Positions 20,687 to 30,377 of a DNA stretch of 31,005 bases are shown piece by piece (the stretch's first letter is position 1; every line of letters starts with the position of its first letter). The notes below the pieces were generated by a model. It was not told where the DNA came from, ran no database searches, and saw only the letters and a program-made list of their open reading frames with translations. Where the stretch lies: positions 1 through 31,005 of the forward strand of contig JAVKOQ010000517.1 in assembly GCA_031835245.1 (NCBI GenBank), read 5' to 3'. Made by a program: the position numbers and the translations under genes. Source of the stretch: Balamuthia mandrillaris. Its lineage: Eukaryota > Discosea > Longamoebia > Balamuthiidae.

Positions 20687-22854
20687 ATGTCGAAAGGAGC
20701 TTCTGCCACCAATCCTCGCACGTTTTTCGACATTGAAATAGACAAAAAACCAAGTGCGTTTCTCTCTCTCTCTCTGTGCGTTGTACGCAGTCAGTGCAAC
20801 AAAAAAAACTATCCTAACATTAAAACTCTAACATTTCACTGCAACCACAATCAAATCCGCTGAACCCCCCCAAACAACAAATGTTAAACCAGTTGGTCGA
20901 GTGGTCTTTGAGCTCTTTGCGGATGTCACTCCAAAAACAGCCGAAAACTTTCGTGCTCTTTGCACTGGTTTGTTGGTTTTTTTTTATTGATTTCTCTCAC
21001 TAAAACATCTTTTCCCTGTGCGATTCATGTTAAAAAAACAAAAGGGGAGAAAGGATTAGGCAAAGCTACGAGCAAGCCTTTACACTACAAGGGCTGTCCC
21101 CTCCACCGAGTGATCAAAGGCTTCATGATACAAGGAGGAGACTTCTCCAACCACAACGGCACCGGAGGAGAGTCCATCTACGGCAGAACTTTCAACGATG
21201 AGAACTTTAAGCGGAGACACTCTCAACCTGGGCTTCTCTCCATGGCAAATGGTTCGTTCCTTCATATTCAGCTTGTTCGTTTGTTGTGAAAGGAGAGAGA
21301 GAACGCTAAGCACGGTTTTTTTTTTTGGTTATGTAGCTGGTCCGAATACGAATGGCTCTCAGTTCTTTATCACGACTGATCCTGCGCCGCATCTCGATGG
21401 GTATGTCCTCGTCTTCACTCTCTTTTTTTCTGCCCTCTCGTCTTCTTTCTGTCTTCTCTTCTCGTCTTCTCTGCTCTCTGCTCTTTCGATAACCTACATT
21501 TTGGATTCAATCCAGGAAGCACGTTGTGTTTGGCAGAGTGGTGTCAGGGATGGAGGTAGTCAGAATCATTGAAAACGAGCTCACTGACAAGAACGACAAA
21601 CCCTTTGCAAAAATTATCATTGCCAATTCGGGAGAGCTCGTAAGACGTTCTTCAGCGGCAGCCACCGATCAGACGAAGTCTCTTTCTTCCTCTTCCTCCT
21701 CGAAATCAAAGAAAAGCAACGACGATAAGAAGAAGAAAAAGAAAAGAAAGAAGACAAGAAAGACACGAACCCCTTCCTCTTCTGGGTCGTCTGATTCAGA
21801 GTCGAGCGAATCCGAGTCTGATCCTGAAAGTAGTGACAGTGCATCATCGTCCAGCAGCGACTCCGACGGTGATGACAGAAGAAAAAAGAGGAGGAGTCAA
21901 AAGAGGAATAAAGACAAAAAGAGGAAAGAAAAGCGAAGAAAAAAGAGAAGTGGCTCCAGGAGAAGAAGCAAAGAAGAAGAAGATGGTGATAAACATGGTT
22001 CAGGAGAAGAAGCAAAGGAAAAAGAAAAAGAAGTAGAGCACAAGGCAGAAAAAGGAACCGGAGAGGAAGACAAAGCGCGAGAAAGGGATGCCGGTGAAAA
22101 GCGCTCGCGAAAGAGAAGCAGAAGCCAAGAACGAAGACGGAGCAGAAGTCGAAGTAGAAGCAGGAGCAGCAGTAGGAGCCACAGTCGAAGCCGAGGAAGA
22201 CGATCTCGTGGTCACCGCGATGACGACTATGACGACGATCGAAGCAGACGTTTTCGTCGAGAAGACGACAGACATCGTCGAAACAGAAGGAGTAGAAGCC
22301 CTGCTAGAAAACGAGCCCGAGACAATAGTCGCTCTCCTCCTCCATCTTCCTCAAGTGGTGGTGTGCGAGGCCGAGGACGCGTGCATTGGCGCGGACGCGA
22401 GCAGAGCCCGGTGGTTCCTCTCAGCACCCGTGACAAGTTCCGCTCTCGTCGACATTACGAACGAAATTCTTACAATCCAAGAAGAGAACGCTATGACGAG
22501 GAAAGAAGAGAAGAAAGACGGGAATATGAAAGAGAGCGCGAAGAACGAAGACGCGATAGGTCCCCTCTTCCCGATGCAGAAGAACGAAGGCGACGAGACG
22601 AATCATCGCGCTCTTCTCCTCCATTAGCAAGAAAACCTATGGAAGAAAACAAAGCCCGTTCTTCTTCATCCCCGCCACCGGAAGAAAGGGGCTCTCCAAA
22701 GGAGAGACAGTCTCCTTCCTCTCGTTCCCGCTCTCCGTCTCCCAAAAGGAGGGACCGGTCTCGTTCCGCTTCTCGCTCTCCTAGCCCTTCCCCTTCTCGT
22801 TCGCCTTCTCCTGCCCGTTCTCGCTCCCGTTCTCTTTCTCACTCTCCTCTCTAA
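20687..22854 (+). CDS. SR-cyclophilin (PPIase with RS-rich tail)
   Basis: Five exons (20687-20753, 20893-20967, 21045-21251, 21337-21400, 21516-22854) give 583 aa. Residues 1 to about 180 are a cyclophilin domain: [15 protein letters not shown], then the active-site Arg69, Phe74 and Gln77 ([14 protein letters not shown]), GSQFFITT, and HLDGKHVVFG. The tryptophan that binds cyclosporin in CypA (W121) is His135 here, as in PPIG and NKTR-type cyclophilins. The remaining 400 residues are Ser/Arg-, Lys/Glu- and RS-dipeptide-rich (residues about 300-583). This is the architecture of nuclear-speckle cyclophilins that bind SR splicing factors and the RNA polymerase II CTD. The start is the only ATG giving the conserved N-terminal strand ([11 protein letters not shown]). 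Confidence 0.93.
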
Positions 22855-23217
22855 ACAAAAAAAAAATCTTTCACCAAATCACCCACGCAACACAACTTTA
22901 CAGAGCAGAATAAACATTTGAGGAGAAAAGCGCATGATGGTGGGAAAACGAGTGTTGTTGTTTTTAAAGAATACAGCCTATGGTGAATGATGCCGGCGTC
23001 GGCAATCGGAGCGGTTGTGTTGGGAAGGAGGGGAAAGACAATAGAGAGGGGCCAAAAAAAGAGGAAGAGCATTGCTGCTGAGCGGAAGTTGTGGCAGACC
23101 TTCTTCCAGTGGGTGGTTAAAAAAACAAGCGAAAAAAAAAACTTCAGAGAGACGAAAGCTGGGAGGAAGGAAATGGAAAAAAATAAAATAAAATAAGACA
23201 GTAAGTAGGAGAAATAT
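22855..23217. other. Convergent intergenic between cyclophilin and Rab genes
   Basis: This is the 3' flank for both convergent genes. It contains A-rich runs and AATAAA-like signals (e.g. near 22910 plus; A/T runs at 23175-23200). No gene is visible. Confidence 0.4.
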
Positions 23218-24475
23218 TTAGACAATGCATCGGCCTTTTCTTTTCTTGGGTTTGCCGCTTTGATCGTCCAATTTTATAGTGTCTCCTTTGTCTTGCGCAG
23301 TTGGTGCAAACCTGTATTGATTCTCCATACATCAGAGGTGGAAAGACAAGAAACAAGAAACTTGGAGGAAAAAAGGGAGAAGAACAGAAAGAGTAACGAA
23401 GAGACAGAAAGGAAGAGGAAACGGAGAACGTACGTTCCCTCTAGCTTCTTGGCCACCGCTTTGAACAACTCCTCCACGTTCTCTCCTGTTTTGGCAGAAG
23501 TTTCCATGTAGAATGCTATGTCCTCATCTTCCGCATATTGCTAATTGTCAAAGGAGAAACTTGGGTAAATATAAAATCGAGAACGTAGTCAAGAAACTTC
23601 ATGAATCTTTTTTCTCTCTTCTTTCCGGCTCTCTTCTCTTCTCTCTCTCTCTCTCTCTCTCTCTCGTCGAAATGACTCAAAGGCTGAAAAAGAAATTAAG
23701 AAGGAAAAAATAAAGCAAAGCGAAGAGGGAACGAGAGAAGAGAAGAGAACAAGAGAAGAGAGGCTGACAAATAAAAAATACAAAACACAAAGGGCACATA
23801 GGAAAACGAGTACCTTGGCAACATCCGCTTCTGTTACTCGTTGATCGGCAAGGTCAGACTTGTTGCCAACGAGGAACATAATCGAGTCAACAGCATACCG
23901 TTGGCCTTCCTCCACCCAAGCGGGTACGTCTGTGTAACTGTCTTCGTTGCTGATGTCGTATACGACAAGGATGGCATCAGCGTTACGGTAGTAGCTGGAC
24001 GTTAATGTCCTGAATCGCTCTTGTCCCGCCGTGTCCGTCTTTCCAAATAGAATGGAAATTTAAGTAAGGGGAAACGAAGTAGAAGTAGAAGCGGGAGAAG
24101 AGAGAAAATAATGAGAGAACAGAATATAAACAGAAAAGAGGAGAGAGAAAGAGAAGAGAACAGAAGAAGAAGAAGAGAAAAGCGATAGAACTGAAGAAAA
24201 CAGGGAGGAGAACATACCACTGTCAGCTTGATTTCTTTCGAGCCAATAGTTACACTTTTTGTTTTCTGCAGAAGGGAGAAACCACAAACAAACCAAAAAA
24301 ATAAGCCGAGGTGAAGGGTAGCAAAGGGCAGCGTGACAGGGTTTAAAAAAAAACACGCACAGAGTCCACGTTTTCCGGGCCTTCGTCGTCAAACTTGCCG
24401 TCGGCCCACCTCAAAATGAGGGAGGTCTTGCCAACGTTAGGGTTGCCCAAAATAATGATCTTGTAAGCGTCTCCC
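23218..24475 (-). CDS. Atypical Rab-family small GTPase (5' end unresolved)
   Basis: Five exons are secure (24475-24361, 24265-24218, 24038-23814, 23540-23434, 23311-23218). The product has G1 GNPNVGKT, G3 DTAGQERFRTLTSSYYR (strongly Rab-like), G4 NKSD and G5 TSAK. Three things are odd. The P-loop has Pro at the Ras Gly12 position. Switch I (FDDEGPENVDSKTKS) is about two residues short and lacks the invariant TIG threonine that contacts Mg and the gamma phosphate. The C-terminus is KKRKGRCIV, with one Cys three from the end, not a CC, CXC or four-residue CaaX box. Rabs recruit effectors to membranes; this one may cycle or anchor abnormally (inference). No in-frame ATG precedes 24475; the nearest, 24491-24489, is one base out of frame, so either an upstream exon or an indel is involved. 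Confidence 0.82.
23640..23665. repeat. (CT)n microsatellite in Rab intron
   Basis: A CT run on the plus strand lies within the Rab intron between the exons ending at 23814 and starting at 23540. Confidence 0.75.
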
Positions 24476-25447
24476 CTGTTGTTATATTCATTTTTTGCCG
24501 TTGATGAGTTGGTTGTGTCGTCGTAACAACAGAAACAACAAATAAAGAGAGTGAAATAAGATGGGGAAAAAAATCGGCCAGCCGAATACTTTACATTGTG
24601 TTGTTTGGTTTGCAAGTAGATCAAGAGGAAAAAAAAGACCTGTTGAGGTGTGAGTAGTTGCGCAATTAGAGGCTGTTTGTTGCAAAGAGAGAGATATTTT
24701 CCAACGTTGTAATCTCCCTCAGTCTTTGAACGTCCGTCCCAATCCTACAAAACCACAAAAAGAAACCGCAACTCTCTCAAAAATAAAATAAAATAAACTA
24801 AACTAAAATTAAAAAAATAAATCATCATTCAATCCATCCACGCCGCTACTTTTTTTTTGTACCAACAAGCTTTCCTTCGCTTCACATTTTTCGTTTTTCC
24901 CTCCCCAAAAATGCTTTCAAAAAAAAAAAAATAGGTTACCTGTCTGTTCTTCTTCGAAAGAAAAAAGTTGGGCGGTTCTCAGCACAGATGAAACGCTCGA
25001 CCGAGTGTTGTGTCAGCGCGCTCTCTCTCTCTGTTCTTTTTTGCGCTCTTTCCGAGTTTTTAATTTTTTTCTTTTCTTTTCGCCACAAAAAAAAAATATT
25101 TCTTTTTTTTCTTTTAACCCTTGCCCAAATTTAAACCGCCGGTTATGCCACCCGACGGGGGCGGAAATTGTCCTCCGGGTGCCCAGGGAGGGCGCGGTGT
25201 AACGGTCGGGACACGGATGAGCGGCGGAGAACACCACACCGTTGAACATAGCCGGGAGAACGGAATGCCTGGCTAATGAATGAAACGTTACGTTCTCGCT
25301 CTTTTGTTCTCCTTGGCCCAACCTTTTTTCTTTCCCTTTTGCTTCTGTAGAACCCACAAGGGAACAAAAGAAAAGAACAGACAAAACAAAGACAGTCTTT
25401 TTTTTTGTTTTTGTATTTGTTTTTGTTTTTTTTTTTCCCTCTTTGTT
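24476..25447. other. Rab 5' flank and pseudokinase 3' flank
   Basis: This stretch probably contains the Rab leader. CT runs (about 25019-25031) and A/T homopolymers are frequent. A G/C-rich island at 25135-25280 carries a 43-codon plus-strand ORF (25145-25276), which is not assigned. Confidence 0.4.
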
Positions 25448-27745
25448 TTACAAACCATCCTCCCAATCCTGATACCTATTCACAAGAAAGTTGTCCACTT
25501 TGAACAGCTGCTGGAACTTGGAGCCAGGACAGGGTTTTTGAAGGTTGAGGTCTTTCTTGAACACGAATATGATTTCGTTCAACGTTTTGCACTCCGTCTT
25601 CCCGATACTACATACAGACAGACAGAACGAGGAAACATACCAAAGCGGGAGAACAAGGCAGAGAGTCAGATACATAAAAGAAAGTACGTTTTCTACGTAC
25701 AGATAATTAAGACCGGGTCTGTGACGAACGCGAAAGTGTTTTACAGAACCTCTCTTGCTGTGTACAGTGATGGCATAGGAGCCGGGCTCGCTGCTGCTAA
25801 AGCGGAACAGAAAACTGCCATGTGGGTGTTGTAGAACAGCTTTCTCCGCTTCTGCTCCTGATAACTTCCCGTGAAACCAACTTTTTTTGTTTGAAGCATA
25901 AATAAAGGAAGATAAGATAAAAAGAAGAAAGATGAATGAAGGAGCCAGAAAGAGGAAAGAGAAAAGAGAGGAAAGAAAGAGAAACCCTTGACTAAGTTGT
26001 TCGTGAATGCGATCGAGGATACCAGGCCCTTCCAAAGGACCAAACCATTCCAACATATCAGAAAATTGTTTCAAAGTCACAACCCCTTTTTGCTCAGCGT
26101 CTCCTGTTCATATTGAATACAGAGAATTAAAAACAAGCAAAAGACGAATAAGAATAAGAAGGAGGAGGAGATGAGGAAGAGAAGAAGAAGAAGAAGAAGC
26201 AAAAGAAGAAGAACAACATTACCAAGTTCCTCCATGAGCGCATTTAGACAAACGAGCTTAATGTCAGTCGGCTTTGGCGGATCCAGCTTCAAAAAAGCAT
26301 AAAAGTTGGTGTAAAAAGACTCCCAGTCCGTACGATCCTTATCCATGAAATGACGCTTCCAAAATTTTCGTCCCAGTTCATCCTCCACGCGAAACTCAAG
26401 CAGTATCTCTCCAAAAGCCTCCACGATCTGCTCGAAAGTGGGTCTACGCTCCGGATTGGAGGACCAACAGCTTGTCATCAGCTGCATCAAACGCTCTGGA
26501 CAGTCCTCTGGAATGGAGGGCCGTTGGTTGGCCTCACAGATGGCAGCTATCATTTCAGAGAGAGATTTGCAGGTCTGAAATGGCATCTTTTGTGTTACTA
26601 GTTGCTGCAAATATTTAAGAACGCTTATTACTATTAGTGAAAGCAGGGAGAGAGAGAAAAGAAACGACAAGAAAGAAAGAAACGAAAGAAAGAAAGAAAC
26701 GACAAGAAAGAAACGACAAGAAAGAAAGAAACGACAAGAAACGACCAGGAAGAAAGAGGAAAGTAACCCATAGGAGAATGCCATAGGAATAAACATCAGA
26801 GCTTTGGCCGTTGTAGGAAGGAAGGTTGGAGAGTCTTTCAGGGCTCTGCCAATTGTACTCAGACAGCCTCTTTCGTTGTGTTCGAAACTTAGAAAACGCG
26901 TAATTGCTTAGCACTGCTTTATTCATGTCTTTGCTCACCTTTTGGGTTATTTTAAAATACTCAACACCAATGAAGAAAAGAGAGAAGAAAGAGGAATGAT
27001 AAACGAGTGTACAAAAAGAAAGAACAACAAACCAAAACATGCCGAATGTTCAACTGGGCATGTGTATACTGCGAGTCGCGTCCATTCAGAAAGAGCATTG
27101 CTTGAGCCACGGAGCGAGCCCACGCCATCTTTGTCGTGAAGCTCACCACGCTTTGTTGGAGGAGATGCTCGGCGGTGGTGTAGGAACCTTCGCTCACCAG
27201 TAAAACGCAGCCTTCTCTCTCGGTAACGACGCCAATGATTTGTTCCAAGTGTTCGCATTTTGTTGATAACTCACTGTTACCAGAAGAAGAACAAGAAGAA
27301 GAAGGAGAGAAGGAGAAGAAGAAGCACAACCACAACCACAACCACAACCACAACCACCACAACAACCATAACAACCACAAGACCAAGAACAAAAAAAAAA
27401 AAGGAAATGAAAGTTAAAAACAATACGAAATAAAAAAAAACAAGTGGTAACGCGTTACGAAGAAAGAGACAAACAGCGCCGTAATGAACAACATAACCAA
27501 CAAAAAAAACATTAAACGAACGTTTGCACACGAGAAGCCTCCGAACAAAACTCTTCAACGAGGGAGGGCTCCTCCATTCGAACCAAGTGAGCGGTGCAGT
27601 CTCTTTCTCTATACAAGCATTGAAAGAGGTCGCCGAGAGCGTCCTCCCCCACTTTGTTCATAACTTCGACCTCTCGCAGCGGCAACCGCTCCACCACCGC
27701 CGAAGCGACGCCTTTGTTGCTGTCCCGAGGAGGAGCTGCGAGCAT
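25448..27745 (-). CDS. SHK-type pseudokinase with C-terminal SH2 domain
   Basis: Seven exons (27745-27522, 27273-27033, 26938-26768, 26604-26223, 26103-25986, 25880-25701, 25607-25448) give 491 aa. The order kinase-like domain, linker, SH2 matches amoebozoan SHK kinases, including the linker FSDMLEWFGPLEGPGILDRI and the SH2 start WFHGKLS. The SH2 domain (about 380-470) keeps its phosphotyrosine arginine, R405 in GSFLFRFS. The kinase-like domain (about 24-310) keeps the fold marks SPER (187), SSDVYSYGILLW and NPERRPTF, but the catalytic residues are gone: HRD is HAQ (146-148), the catalytic-loop Asn is His153, DFG is NYA (167-169), and the glycine loop and VAVK lysine are unrecognisable (R56). 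It is probably a scaffold or allosteric partner that docks to phosphotyrosine. The ATG is followed directly by the kinase-like fold. Confidence 0.9.
26661..26748. repeat. GAAACGACAA-type minisatellite
   Basis: Imperfect tandem copies of an 8-17 bp AAGAAACGACAAG-like unit fill part of the intron between pseudokinase exons 3 and 4. Confidence 0.7.
27326..27380. repeat. (CCACAA)n tandem repeat
   Basis: About eight imperfect CCACAA units lie in the first intron of the pseudokinase gene. Confidence 0.75.
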
Positions 27746-27783
27746 GGGTCCTGTTCTTTCTTTTTATGTTTTTATGTTTTTAT

Positions 27784-27784
<1 letters not shown>

Positions 27785-27815
<31 letters not shown>
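27785..27815. repeat. Poly(T) tract with TTTTTATG repeats
   Basis: A run of about 31 T lies just upstream of the pseudokinase start (A-rich leader on the minus strand), preceded by three TTTTTATG repeats. Confidence 0.85.
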
Positions 27816-27816
<1 letters not shown>

Positions 27817-27869
27817 GGTTGCCTCGATTCCTTCGTCGATAATTTTCTTGAAAGGGAACAACTGGCTGG

Positions 27870-27898
27870 TTTATATGTCGACTTCCTTTCGTGTCGAC
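27870..27898 (-). promoter_or_regulatory. TATA box and two GTCGAC sites upstream of pseudokinase
   Basis: On the minus strand TATAAA (27875-27870) lies 125 bp before the ATG. Directly upstream are two GTCGAC palindromes (27877-27882 and 27893-27898), the same hexamer clustered in the PPR/cyclophilin promoter. Confidence 0.5.
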
Positions 27899-27979
27899 GC
27901 AAGGAGGAGAATGGGGAACATGTGGCTTTGAAGAAGTTCACTTGTTTGTTGCATGGCCTTTGGAACACTGATTGAATAA

Positions 27980-28723
27980 GCTTTGTGGAGCAAGAAACGG
28001 AACAACCCTAACTTCTCCCTCATAGGCGCAGATCCATCCCAAAAGCCTCAAAGACGTCGTATGCATCTTACGCTCTCATGGCTCGCATTGTGGAGGAATA
28101 GGAAGAGCTCTTGTATCACTTCCTTCAGACAAAAGAGGGTGAGCATGCCTTTGCTGATGAAATCCATACCAGATTGTTTGGCAACTCTCTTGCTATTATT
28201 TCATCAACTTAGAAAATCCAAGAAGAAGAAAAGCACCAGAAGAAAGCAGTCTTCTTTGGCAACAAAATCAATTGGTTGTCGCAAGCAATCAATGACCTAG
28301 ATAACAGGAACTTCCCCCTTTTTTTCCCGTCCTCCTGTCCCTACTTCCTTTGTTGTTCCCCCCTCTTTGACAGCTAATCCACCATTGAGACAGACTCTAT
28401 TTCAAAAGATGGTACAGAGGATGACCCTATTTTTTCTACACCTGTGAAGCCCAAGTCTGCCTTTTTCTTGGCTTCCTCGTTAGTGTTGGCCTCTGTCTTT
28501 GTCCCATGCCAACCGTCTTGCAACACAGCTTCTTCATCTACTTCTTCAGTCCCTTTGGCAAAGAACTGATCCTTCCCTTGAGATCTTCCCAAGTTCAACC
28601 TGGATGATCTGAAGATTTCCAACCCTTTTGTTGTAAAATAAGAACAGGAATGATAGCGAAGACAAAGTAAGTACAAGAGCTGAACTTAATTTACTAAAAG
28701 TAAAGAATACAAGTAAAGTATTT
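27980..28723. other. Unassigned, repeat-like region
   Basis: Beyond the pseudokinase promoter the sequence loses the short-intron gene pattern. Open frames are short and switch; 28374-28676 on the minus strand (100 codons) and 27983-28300 on the plus strand show no domain I recognise. This is probably decayed mobile DNA or neutral spacer. Confidence 0.35.
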
Positions 28724-28930
28724 TGTTGGAAGTTGTCCTGAGAGGAAGGAAGAAGAAACAAGGAGAGGCAGTATTTAAACTAGAAGAAAGATCCATAAAA
28801 GAACAAAGCATAAAGAGAGAGAAAAGGAAACATCAAGAAAGGAAAAGGGAAAGATGAGAGGTTTCCTCAGGTCGATGGTAGAAGGAGAACTCAGCAGAAG
28901 GAAGAGCTACTATGTTGGAGTTTTCCAACA
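28724..28930. mobile_element. Possible solo LTR (Ty1/Copia-like ends), fossil
   Basis: This 207-bp segment begins TGTTGGA and ends TCCAACA, the 7-bp inverted termini typical of Ty1/Copia LTRs. I see no matching 5-bp target duplication and no coding region beside it. It could be a solo LTR or a chance pair. A second TGTTGGA at 28913-28919 makes a hairpin with the end. Confidence 0.3.
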
Positions 28931-29145
28931 CTTTGACCTTTATCTGTGCCCTTGAGTTCTACTTGCAAGAGGATCAGCCACTGGAATGATGGTACAAAGC
29001 TCTTATCACTAGTATCATTAACCCATCTTCCAAAGCCTGGGCTCTTGGCCCTGTCTGTTCATGTTATTCACCCTTTTTAATACTACTCAGTGGCACTACA
29101 AACAATACAAAAAAAAAATGTATCAATTCATTGACTCAGTCAGTT

Positions 29146-29810
29146 TTAAAGAACACACATTGTTTGCCTAACTTGGTGTAAAATTTGGAGAAAGTATTTA
29201 GAAAAAGGTGAAAAAAAGCTAAAATTAGGCCTTTTCATGTTTTTGGCGAAAAATTTTCCCTTTTTGGTGTGTTTGGAGAAAATGGAGAAAGCATGAAAAA
29301 TAGAGAAAGAAGCTGAGTTAAGGGAAGAAGAACAGTCATAGTTCACTTGGCGTGCCTCTAAAGTGATTATCAGTATCATAAAGAGGTGCAAAATAGAGGT
29401 TATAGATACTTCAAAGCACATGTCAATATTGATCATTATGCTTTTTGCTTTTTGGTAGGTCCTGTTTAAGATGTAATCAAAATAAGTCACTTATAATCCT
29501 GAACCTTTCCAAAGAGCTAAAACACTTCTCCATAACTGAATGGATTGGATTTGTATTTTTGTTGTATTTTGATGTAGAATCTGGGTTATCAGGAAGAAAG
29601 ACTGTCTGGTGAGAAAGATGGTCAAGAAGGGGAAAGCCTTTGTCTGTAATGAAAACATTATCTTTTGTTGTGTTGCAGGAGAGCTATTGATAATGCTTGG
29701 CAAACCGATGAGTGCCTTGTCAGGCAGACTTCCAGAATAGGCGTCACTGATCCAAAGTATGTATCTGAATTGAAAACTCACTGTAGGTTTTCATCCAAGA
29801 TCACTGTGAT
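29146..29810 (-). pseudogene. Decayed Harbinger-like DDE transposase (DDE_Tnp_4)
   Basis: On the minus strand the pieces follow the DDE_Tnp_4 order: VILD (29804-29793; possible first Asp), WISDAYSGSLPDKAL (about 29755-29710), VFITDKGFPLLDHL (about 29660-29615; second Asp) and IHSVMEKCFSSLERFRIISDLF-like sequence (about 29540-29480; the final acidic region). The SDAY...DKAL block and the TDKGF block lie in different frames, so there is a frameshift of one base, and no start or full N-terminus is present. Such transposases serve PIF/Harbinger and related DNA transposons. No terminal repeats were found. The element is dead here. Its N-terminal side stops close to the LTR at 29991. Confidence 0.6.
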
Positions 29811-29990
29811 ATGATGCTTGCTTAACTACATTCCATGCTTAAAACGCCATTTCAACATTCTCCAAGAAACATGAGGTTGAAGCACTACCATCAGTACTGT
29901 TCACCATACCAATCACAAGCCAAATACAGAAATAGTGGATAGGCATGACAGTAATAAAGGAGTATGAGCAGTCACTTTTCTACAGGTAAG

Positions 29991-30377
29991 TGTTGCTTAG
30001 GTAACAACCTTGTTTTGCTGATACATGCCAATAAGTCTCTGAAGTCATTTCTCTTCTGTGATAAGGCTAGTAGGGAACAACCTAACGGACACCAATTCAA
30101 TGGGCATAGGGAAAAGACCTTTAATAGAATGATAAGAAGAGATATTTATACAAGGAGAGATAGGGATAGGTATCATAGAAGAGTAATAGAACACTTCAAC
30201 CCAGAAAAAGAGTGAAACACTTCATTTGATGCTAGCAAGTCAAGCAGTGTTTATTATATTTTTAAAAGAAAAGAAAGTTAGTTAACTTGCTTTTTTCATT
30301 ATTTTATGGTTCTTTGTCTTTGTTTTTGTTTTTGTCTTTAACATAAGTGATAGGTATTACAGGAGAGTGGTATAACA
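29991..30377 (-). mobile_element. 3' LTR of a Ty3/Gypsy element, fossil
   Basis: On the minus strand the segment starts TGTTATACC right after a polypurine tract (TGGGAGGAGGAAG, 30390-30378). A likely end, AACA at 29994-29991, makes a short TGTT/AACA inverted pair. The 387-bp length suits an LTR, and a TATA-like box lies at 30150-30143. The outer end is less certain than the inner one. Confidence 0.5.

Noticed and set aside
29964-30215. Plus-strand ORF of 83 codons
   Set aside because: It lies largely inside the inferred LTR and shows no domain.
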